DNA of 40,994 nt from Russula earlei (taxonomy: Eukaryota > Basidiomycota > Agaricomycetes > Russulales > Russulaceae): the NCBI GenBank assembly GCA_025769875.1, contig JAGFNK010000463.1:1-40994 (forward strand). The letters are read 5' to 3'. The notes under the pieces were generated by a model that was given only the letters and a program-made list of their open reading frames with translations, did no database searches and had not been told where the DNA came from. Shown here in pieces: positions 30,331 to 37,717 of this stretch; within the stretch, counting starts at the first letter, position 1, and every line of letters begins with the position of its first letter. A program made the position numbers and the translations under genes.

Positions 30331-32298
30331 GAAGGTAATGTATGTTGCTACTCAACCGTTTATTTGCTGAGGGTGTCAGTAATGCAACAGGTTTGCATGG
30401 TCTGTATAGACCACCACCTTATGCTTTGCTCCCATGAGCAGGTGTCTCCAGTGCTTCAAGGCTCGCACCATGGCTAAGAACTCTTTGTCCCATATGTTGT
30501 AGTTCTTTTCTGCTTGTTTCAAGGCTGTGGAGAAGTAACCTATCGGCCTCCTCTTTCTTTGTTCATCCTTCTGGAATAGTACTGCTCCAATAGCATAATT
30601 GGATGCGTCTACTTCCATTTCAAAGGGTCGCTCCTCATCAGGATGGAGCAGGATGGGGTTGGAAGATACTATCTGGATAAGTCATTCCAGATCATCTTTG
30701 CATTCTTGGGTCCATTCAAATGGCACCCCTTTCTTTGTCAAGGCAATAATGGGTCGAGCAATCTGACTGAACCCTTGAATGAAAGCCCTATTATAACTGA
30801 GGACTCCCATGACTTTGCATACTTTGTGTACATCCTTGATTTCCCTAGGCCAGTCCGTGATTCCTCAGACCTCGGAGGCCTCAATCTTCATCTTCCCTTC
30901 ATCTATGTCCCATCCCAGCATGGTTAGTTTTCACACCATGAACTGGCACTTCTTGGGTTTCAGGAAGTATGACTTCTTCTGCATCAGCATGAGTAGTTCG
31001 CTAATACATTGCTCGTGGATTTCTAGTTGTTCGGGACTGTCCCCCGTGGCAATTCCAAAGTCATCCAGATAGTTGACAGTGTATTCTGCCCATCGGTCCA
31101 GCCAGTCACCAAAGTCTCTTCTCATCAGCCTAGTAAAGAAGGCTGGTGCGTTCTTGAGCCCGAAATACATGATGTTGGGCAGGTAGGTTCCATATGGTGT
31201 CTTGAAGGCTGCCTTCCAGTGATCTCCTTCTGCCAGTCGCACATTATTGTATCCCCATCATATATCGAACTTGGAGAACACCTTTTTCCCTCAAAGTCTT
31301 TCCACCTCTTGTTCCAGATGTGGTAAAGGTTCATTGTCTTGTCTGGTCCACTGATTTAGTCGTCGATAGTCTACAATGATCCTCTTCTCTTTGCTGTCCT
31401 TCTTGCCAATGAAGAACACTGGAGATGTGTAGCTGGATGGACCTGGAGTGATGTATCGCTTTTCTACTTCATCAGCTAGGAATTTCTTGAGGTATTCTCA
31501 TTCATCTTGTGTTAGGGGGTACACTTTGCAGTTTAGCTCCTTTGGTGCCTCAGGCAACAGCTCTATATGCATATCTGGTTCCCTTGGTGGTGGAAACCCC
31601 TGGGACTTCTCTTCTGAGAAGATATCTGCAAAGCGGTGGAATCGCTTTGGAACATTGGCAAGGGGGTCCTCTCCTTCCTGTGGTTCAATTGACTGTTGGG
31701 CCCACTTCTGAGCAATAGTTGTCTTTTGTAAGTAAATGGCTTCCCCTTTCTTCAATTGTCGGTTTTCATCTCTTGCTTGCTTTTGGATATTTGCAACATA
31801 GAGATCCAGGTACTTGTATTGAGCAGTCTCAATCTGTACTGCTCCTTCCATCAGCTGTCCTTTTTTCCAGTTGATGGTGGGGTCAAACTCATATAGGAAG
31901 GGATATCCCAGGATGACCCGATCCATTCCTAAATCTGTGAGATAGAACTTTTGCAAGCTCTCCTTCTCGTTATATCGGACACAAAGCCAGCAGTAATGGG
32001 TGAGTTCCCCTTGCTTATTCTGGGTTCCGTTGACATTTCGTACTACCATGGGTTCATGTAGTTCTTGTTTCCCAATCTTCAGTCTTTTCCAAGCTGAGTG
32101 ATCAATGAAGTTTTCTGTTGCTCCACTGTCCAGTAGAGCAGATCCCTCAGCCGCTGTGTGTGTGCAGTGATGAAAGTGAATGGAATATTCATAGCATTCA
32201 GTCTTCTAATGTACACTTGCAACACACTATTCTTCCTAAGCCAGGCCATTGACTTAGGTGTTCCTAAAAACCCTGTTCCATCAGTTCTTCCAACAAGT
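30331..32298 (-). pseudogene. Element A2: gag end, protease, RT and RNase H
   Basis: From the gag tail (ELMEQGF, stop, with GGGTTTT at 32267-32273) through a decayed protease, VILGYPFLYEFDPTINW, RT with NYLDDFGIATGD and RNase H with MEVDASNYAIGAVLFQ, IWDKEFLAMVRALKHWRHLL and VVVYTDHANLLHY. In-frame TGA codons lie at 31498, 30931, 30865, 30682, 30376 and 30352 (plus-strand TCA starts). At each of these, A1 has CGA. RNase H (30376-30618) reads open and keeps its catalytic residues. Confidence 0.88.
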
Positions 32299-32888
32299 TG
32301 TTACCGAGTGGTTTGGGGTCCGGAAGATGCCGGAACACCTGAACTATGGACTGCACTGTTTGCATTATGCGTGCGTCAGATCTTGATCGTTTATGTTCCT
32401 TGATATCACATTCGGAGCGCGTTGATCGTATCTTTCAGAAGATGTACTGAAGAAGCAATGAGTAGCATTGCTTCTGTCCCAGATGTTCCTGTACCGCCAC
32501 ATATGTCGATTCCTTGATTGGGGAAGCACTTAATGCTTCCAGCACCGAGATCGTTTTACATAGAAGCAACCTCACTTCTATGAGCTGCCTTTTGCTTCTA
32601 TAGCACCAACCAGTACTACAGTAGTATGAACCTTATCCCTGTAGGGCTATATAAAGCCTCCAGTAGAAACAGTTGAGCCTTAAGCTCGACTTAGTTTGCC
32701 AAATCCCAAACAGTTGACTCCTACCCCATCTGCAGAGCCCCTCTCATCTTGTTGTCATACTCCAGAAGGATCTAACACTCCTTCCCCTCCACGAGTATTG
32801 CTTGCTTGACTCAAGCATATCTGCATTGGTAGGACGCGTTTATAGACGCGACCATTGATCTTATTTAAGGCACTTTGGAGCCTTAACA
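32299..32888 (+). repeat. 5' LTR of element A1
   Basis: 590 bp, TGTTACCGAGTGGTTTGG to GGAGCCTTAACA. Over the 73 bases of 3' LTR available (40335-40407) there is one difference, so the insertion is young. Confidence 0.95.
32648..32693 (+). promoter_or_regulatory. A1 promoter: TATA box and predicted RNA 5' end
   Basis: TATATAAA at 32648-32655; 34 bases after its start comes AAGCTCGACTTA (32682-32693), the exact reverse complement of the PBS at 32889-32900. In self-priming elements the RNA 5' end pairs with the PBS, so transcription probably starts at or next to 32682. Confidence 0.75.
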
Positions 32889-32900
32889 TAAGTCGAGCTT
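32889..32900 (+). other. Primer-binding site of A1 (self-priming type)
   Basis: TAAGTCGAGCTT, immediately after the LTR, is complementary over 12 bases to 32682-32693. No tRNA 3' end is needed to explain it; this is the Tf1/sushi arrangement. Confidence 0.8.
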
Positions 32901-33174
32901 CTATCACAGACATCGCTGTGAAAGCGAACCAGGAAAAGGCAGGAAGCCTAAAGACTAGGATCTAGTCATCATACGGTCAGCAACCTACGCTGAAGTAGTC
33001 AAGGGGGAGAATCTATACAGACCTCTCCACGACAAGAAGAAGGTGTACTACGTGACTCTCAACGAGCAGCACGGTTGGACACACGCATACTTCTGTAAAG
33101 ACCCCTACTGTCATTGGCATAGACAGTGGTAAGAGGGCAGACAGGTCCCGACTCCCTAGGAAAGGCAGTGGCGA
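32901..33174 (+). pseudogene. Element A1: 5' end of gag, broken by stops
   Basis: In the gag frame this leader encodes SATYAEVVKGENLYRPLHDK and AYFCKDPYCHWHRQW, with a TAG near 32959, a TAA near 33130 and TAG at 33157-33159. TYAEVVKGENL matches PTYTEVVIGRNL in element E, so this is real Gag sequence. No in-frame ATG occurs. Stops may be decay; an unbroken copy is needed to see the true start. Confidence 0.6.
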
Positions 33175-35067
33175 GTGGACAAACTGGAAATCGAAGGAGA
33201 ACATAGCATAGGCGTAAAGTTCAACCAGAAATCAAAGCAAGGAACCAAATTTGGTTGGTTCAAAGCTAGAGAGAGGGACGATCTACCCTCAGGAATCAAA
33301 GGAACTGCCATCTGGTGTTGGGCAGACCAGGAAGGGCCTAACAGATACGAGGTCCGATACAAAGGAAGCTACCTTCCTTGTGAATACATCAATGATCAGT
33401 GGTACTTTATTGATTACCACAAAGGACGTCCCTATGCAGGAGAGGACAAAGACATCGACGAATATAAGGTCCTAGGTTTAGGAACCAGGACAGATCCTTA
33501 TACTACTCATTGGGAACCCAGAAACCCAGTAGTAGACGACCCAGCTCCATTGATACAAAAGTCATCAAGTGGAGAAACAGAACAGTCGGACCCTCCGACT
33601 ACAGATCAGAAAGCAGAAGCACCAGAAGTATTGGAGCTAGCTGAAAGACTAGAGCAGACAGTACACGTCTCGCCCATTGAACCAACAATCGTTGAAGAAC
33701 CAGAAGAATCAGTCGAAATGGCTACCATTGCAGCAACGCAGACAGCCACCATTGCCACCCAGACAGCAGGTGGAAGAGCAGGGCCCACCATCGTAGTAAA
33801 CCCTGGAGGAGGTCCACCTGGAGCAGGAGGACCACCTGGAGGTGGAGGAGTCCCCTTCGGACCCGGAGGTCCACCATTACCAGGAGGAGGCCCACCTGGA
33901 GGAGGCCCTCCAGCAGGGGGACCACCAGCAGCACCTCCTGTAGGACCAGGGGCGAATCTGGCACCTCAGCCGGCACCAGGCCCCCATGGGGGCAACGGAT
34001 CTCTAAAAGGAGACCCTCCTGAAGTCTTCAAAGGAGACAGGAAAAAGACGAAGTACTTTGTCCAGGATTTCAATCTATGGAATCTGCTCAACAGCGACAA
34101 CCCGACCATGACTATTCCAATGAAGCGAGTAGCCCTAGCTCTCACCTACATCAAGGGAGAGAAAGTGCATGAATGGGTGGTCAATCAAACGAACCTGGTA
34201 GAAGCAAAAAGAAATGGGGACCCGCCGTCTCCTTATGCACCAGTGCAGCTAGATCCAACTGACATGCTCTTTTGGACCGAATTTGTGGATGACTTCTTCA
34301 GAGAATTCAAAGACACCACAGAGCCTGAAGACGCTTTCATGGAGCTACAACAACTGTCCATGTCTAAAGCAGCATCGCTGGATGACTATACCAGCAAGTT
34401 CCTTGTTCTGCTCAGTAAAGCAGGATGGGACCAGAATTCACCAGGAGCAGTAGAAGCCTACAAGGCTGGACTAATCACCTGGCTGGTGCGACGAATCTAC
34501 AATCGACCAGTCAGAGATATACCTGCCATCAATGACCTACGAGCATGGATCAATGCTGCCAGGGAAGAACAAGCCAGAGACCAGCTCATGAAAGCCAATA
34601 TTGGATCGGGAGGTGGATCATTGACCACCAGGGAAAATTGCATGAAATCCCTACAGGTTGGGAAAAGGCGAAACCAAAGAGATCCGAATGCAATGGAAGT
34701 GGACTCAGTATCCACTGATGCAGCAAGGACCAAGCGACGTCCTCCTCTGACAGAGGAAAAGAAGAAACTGCTAGCAGAAGGGAAATGCTTCATCTGCAAG
34801 AAAGCAGGACATATCAGTCGGAACTGTCCTGACAAGGACAGAGTCAAGAAGAAATCAAGTAACCCAAGGGACAAAGGGAAAGCTCGAGCTCTGGAAACAG
34901 AGAAGGAGGACGACTCAGGGGATAGTGGAAATGAAAGCACTGTCTCTGGGCGATCTACATCTCCTCCTCCTACCTATAACAAGAGCTCCTCCTCGGCGTC
35001 CATAAAGAAGATGTCCACCAAACAAAAGGAGGACTTGTTGGAAGAACTGATGGAACAGGGTTTTTAG
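33175..35067 (+). CDS. Element A1: gag
   Basis: Gag precursor, open for 630 codons from a GTG at 33175 (the frame is merely unblocked there; the first ATG is at 33718, MATIAATQTATIATQ). N-terminal domain about residues 1-115 with CEYINDQWYFIDYHKGRPY and VLGLGTRTDPY, conserved in E and C. A Gly/Pro-rich linker (33800-33960) precedes the capsid-like helical region (about 275-460; TYIKGEKVHEWVVNQ, DDYTSKFLVLLSKAGW). The zinc knuckle CFICKKAGHISRNC lies at about residues 539-552, followed by a Lys-rich then acidic/Ser-rich tail ending LLEELMEQGF. The stop TAG 35065-35067 directly follows the slippery GGGTTTT. It forms the virus-like particle and binds the element RNA. Confidence 0.9.
   Translation: MDKLEIEGEHSIGVKFNQKSKQGTKFGWFKARERDDLPSGIKGTAIWCWADQEGPNRYEVRYKGSYLPCEYINDQWYFIDYHKGRPYAGEDKDIDEYKVLGLGTRTDPYTTHWEPRNPVVDDPAPLIQKSSSGETEQSDPPTTDQKAEAPEVLELAERLEQTVHVSPIEPTIVEEPEESVEMATIAATQTATIATQTAGGRAGPTIVVNPGGGPPGAGGPPGGGGVPFGPGGPPLPGGGPPGGGPPAGGPPAAPPVGPGANLAPQPAPGPHGGNGSLKGDPPEVFKGDRKKTKYFVQDFNLWNLLNSDNPTMTIPMKRVALALTYIKGEKVHEWVVNQTNLVEAKRNGDPPSPYAPVQLDPTDMLFWTEFVDDFFREFKDTTEPEDAFMELQQLSMSKAASLDDYTSKFLVLLSKAGWDQNSPGAVEAYKAGLITWLVRRIYNRPVRDIPAINDLRAWINAAREEQARDQLMKANIGSGGGSLTTRENCMKSLQVGKRRNQRDPNAMEVDSVSTDAARTKRRPPLTEEKKKLLAEGKCFICKKAGHISRNCPDKDRVKKKSSNPRDKGKARALETEKEDDSGDSGNESTVSGRSTSPPPTYNKSSSSASIKKMSTKQKEDLLEELMEQGF
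35058..35064 (+). promoter_or_regulatory. -1 ribosomal frameshift site GGGTTTT at the gag/pol junction
   Basis: In the gag phase the site reads G GGT TTT TAG, a canonical X-XXY-YYZ heptamer next to the gag stop. Slipping by -1 continues GGG TTT TTA GGA into an open pol frame (GFLGTPKSTAWLRKN). A2 keeps the same heptamer (32267-32273). C (19179-19185) and E (9661-9667) have GGATTTT in the same phase. Confidence 0.75.
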
Positions 35068-37130
35068 GAACACCTAAGTCGACGGCCTGGCTTAGGAAGA
35101 ATAGTGTGTTGCAAGTGTACATTAGAAGACTGAATGCTATGAATATTCCGTTCACTTTCGTCACTGCACACACAATGGCCAAGGAATCTGCTCTACTAGA
35201 CAGTGGAGCAACAGAGAACTTCATCGATCACTCAGCTTGGAAAAGACTGAAGATTGGGAAACAAGAACTACATGAACCCATGGTAGTACGAAACGTCGAC
35301 GGAACCCAGAATAAGCAAGGGGAACTCACCCATTACTGCTGGCTTCGCGTCCGATACAAGGAGAAGGAGAGCTTGCAAAAGTTCTATCTCACAGATTTAG
35401 GAACGGATCGGGTCATCCTGGGATATCCCTTCCTATATGAATTCGACCCCACCATCAACTGGAAGAAAGGACAGCTGATGGAAGGAACGGTACAGATTGA
35501 GACTGCTCGATACAAGTACCTGGATCTCTATGTCGCAAAACTCCAAAAGCGAGCAAGAGATGAAAACCGACAATTGAAGAAAGGGGAAGCCATTTACCTA
35601 CAAAAGACAACTATTGCTCAGAAGTGGGCCCAGCAGTCGATTAAACCACAGGAAGGAGAGGATCCCCTTGCCAATGTTCCAAAGCAATTCCACCGCTTTG
35701 CCGATGTCTTCTCAGAAGAGAAGTCCCAGAGGTTCCCACCACCAAGGGAACCAGACATGCAGATAGAGCTGTTACCTGACGCACCAAAGGAACTAAACTG
35801 CAAGGTGTACCCCCTTACACGAGATGAGCGAGAATACCTCAAGAAATTCCTAGCTGATGAAGTAGAGAAGCGATACATCACTCCAGGTCCATCCAGCTAC
35901 ACATCTCCGGTGTTCTTCATTGGCAAGAAGGACAGCAAGGAGAAGAGGATCATTGTAGACTATCGACGACTAAATCAGTGGACTAGACAAGACAATGAAC
36001 CTTTACCACATCTGGAACAAGAGGTGGAAAGACTCCGAGGGAAAAAGGTCTTCTCCAAATTCGATATACGATGGGGATACAATAATGTGCGACTGGCAGA
36101 AGGAGATTGCTGGAAGGCAGCCTTCAAGACGCCATATGGAACCTACCTGCCCAACGTCATGTATTTTGGGCTCAAGAACACGCCAGCCTTCTTTACTAGG
36201 CTGATGAGAAGAGACTTCGGTGACTGGCTGGACCGATGGGCAGAATATACGGTCAACTATCTGGATGACTTTGGAATTGCCACGGGGGACAGTCCTGAAC
36301 AAATAGAAATCCATGAGCAATGTGTCAACGAACTACTCATGCTGATGCAGAAGAAGTCATACTTTCTGAAACCCCAGAAGTGCCAGTTCATGGTGCGAAA
36401 ACTAACCATGCTAGGATGGGACATAGACGAAGGAAAGATGAAGATTGAGGCCTCCAAAGTCCGAGGAATCACGGACTGGCCTCGGGAAATCAAGGATGTA
36501 CACGAAGTGCGCAAAGTCATGGGAGTCCTCAGTTACAATAGGGCTTTCATTCGAGGATTCAGTCAGATTGCTCGACCCATTATTGCCTTGACAAAGAAAG
36601 GGGTGCCATTTGAATGGACCCAAGAATGCAAAGATGCTTTGGAACGACTTATCCAGATAGTATCTTCTGACCCTGTCCTGCTCCATCCTGATGAGGAGCG
36701 ACCCTTTGAACTGGAAGTAGACGTGTCCAATTATGCCATTGGAGCAGTATTCCAGAAGGACAAACAAGGAAAGAGGAGGCCAATAGGCTACTTCTCAGCA
36801 GCCTTGAAACAAGCAGAGAAGAACTACGACATATGGGACAAAGAGTTCTTAGCCATGGTGCGAGCCTTGAAGCACTGGCGACACCTACTCATGGGAGCAA
36901 AGCATAAGGTGGTGGTTTATACAGACCATGCGAACCTGTTGCATTACCGACACCCTCAGCGAATAAATGGTCGAGTGGCAAGATACATTACCTTCTTGGC
37001 AGACTTCGACTTAGAATTGAAACATCAGGCAGGGGCAAGGAATAAAGGTCAAGGAGACCTGACCTTGACGATGGACAAGGGGATAAAGAAGAAGTGGTCG
37101 CGCTACCTGACCATCTTTTTATTCGAGTAA
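35064..37130 (+). CDS. Element A1: protease, reverse transcriptase and RNase H
   Basis: Pol, -1 to gag and open from the shift site; the 674 codons counted from 35106 hold: aspartic protease ALLDSGATENF (DSGA at about residue 32), VILGYPFLYEFDPTINW; RT with FFIGKKDSKEKRIIVDYRRL, FSKFDIRWGYNNVRL, YFGLKNTPAFFTRLM and NYLDDFGIATGD (catalytic Asp pair at about 385); RNase H with ELEVDVSNYAIGAVFQ (about 535), IWDKEFLAMVRALKHWRHLL and VVVYTDHANLLHY. Compared with A2, AVLFQ has lost one residue and a ~10-base deletion at about 37044 removes the ADALSR motif and shifts the frame, so integrase is not translated in phase. Catalytic residues of all three enzymes are present. Confidence 0.92.
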   Translation, partial: LGTPKSTAWLRKNSVLQVYIRRLNAMNIPFTFVTAHTMAKESALLDSGATENFIDHSAWKRLKIGKQELHEPMVVRNVDGTQNKQGELTHYCWLRVRYKEKESLQKFYLTDLGTDRVILGYPFLYEFDPTINWKKGQLMEGTVQIETARYKYLDLYVAKLQKRARDENRQLKKGEAIYLQKTTIAQKWAQQSIKPQEGEDPLANVPKQFHRFADVFSEEKSQRFPPPREPDMQIELLPDAPKELNCKVYPLTRDEREYLKKFLADEVEKRYITPGPSSYTSPVFFIGKKDSKEKRIIVDYRRLNQWTRQDNEPLPHLEQEVERLRGKKVFSKFDIRWGYNNVRLAEGDCWKAAFKTPYGTYLPNVMYFGLKNTPAFFTRLMRRDFGDWLDRWAEYTVNYLDDFGIATGDSPEQIEIHEQCVNELLMLMQKKSYFLKPQKCQFMVRKLTMLGWDIDEGKMKIEASKVRGITDWPREIKDVHEVRKVMGVLSYNRAFIRGFSQIARPIIALTKKGVPFEWTQECKDALERLIQIVSSDPVLLHPDEERPFELEVDVSNYAIGAVFQKDKQGKRRPIGYFSAALKQAEKNYDIWDKEFLAMVRALKHWRHLLMGAKHKVVVYTDHANLLHYRHPQRINGRVARYITFLADFDLELKHQAGARNKGQGDLTLTMDKGIKKKWSRYLTIFLFE

Positions 37131-37717
37131 TGCACACTACTGCATTGGAAGAACGGATAAAGAACCAACAAGGGGAAGAAAGACACCGATTAAAGTTACT
37201 TGATTGGGTACAGAGACACCGACTGGAGAAGCGACATAACTTATGGTGGAAGAATGAAGCCTTGGTGGTTACAGGCGACGAAGGAACCCACAAGACCTTA
37301 TTGGAACAGTATCATGACAGTCCCACAGCAGGACACCCAGGAAAAGCTAAAACATTACTGGGAATGATGCAATACTACTGGTGGCCCACCATAAGATGCT
37401 TTGTCGATCGATATGTGGAAGGATGCGCAATTTGCCAAAGTAACAAGTCAAACACTCATCCAAATCGACCTCCCTTGTATCCCATTCCACCAGAAGAAGG
37501 GGCTACTCCCTTCTCGACTGTCAGCATGGACTTTGTGGTCAAATTGCCAAAGTCGAAGGGATATGACAGTATATTGACTGTCACTGACCACGATTGTACT
37601 AAAGGCGTCATCTTGCTTCCTTGCAAAGAAGAAATGGACGCAGAAGAGCTAGCACAGCTCTACAAGGACAGAATATTCCCATTTGTGGGAGTACCAAGCA
37701 AGATCATATCCGATTGA
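37094..37717 (+). pseudogene. Element A1: integrase zinc finger and first half of the core
   Basis: Begins VALPDHLFIRVMH after the RNase H frameshift. HHCC finger: YHDSPTAGHPGKAKTLL, YYWWP, CAICQ. Core: MDFVVKLPKSKGYDSILTVT (first Asp) and PSKIISD (second Asp), ending at TGA 37715-37717. The expected next residue is Arg (ISDRD), so the stop is CGA to TGA; A2 shows CAA at this codon. The frame continues unchanged after the stop. Confidence 0.9.

Larger units (their letters stand above)
26348..32298 (-). mobile_element. Element A2: Ty3/gypsy chromovirus, decayed, split by A1
   Basis: Minus-strand member of family A: 3' LTR (26348-26967), PPT, extension, chromodomain, integrase, RNase H, RT, protease and the last ~12 codons of gag. 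It ends abruptly at 32298 where the 5' LTR of A1 begins. The rest of its gag and its 5' LTR should lie beyond the right window edge after A1. It has many CGA to TGA stops compared with A1 and two frameshifts at short dinucleotide runs. Confidence 0.93.

Noticed and set aside
33800..33960. Gly/Pro-rich repeat as a collagen-like or silk-like host gene
   Set aside because: It is the low-complexity linker of A1 Gag; the same linker is in E gag (10660-10800).
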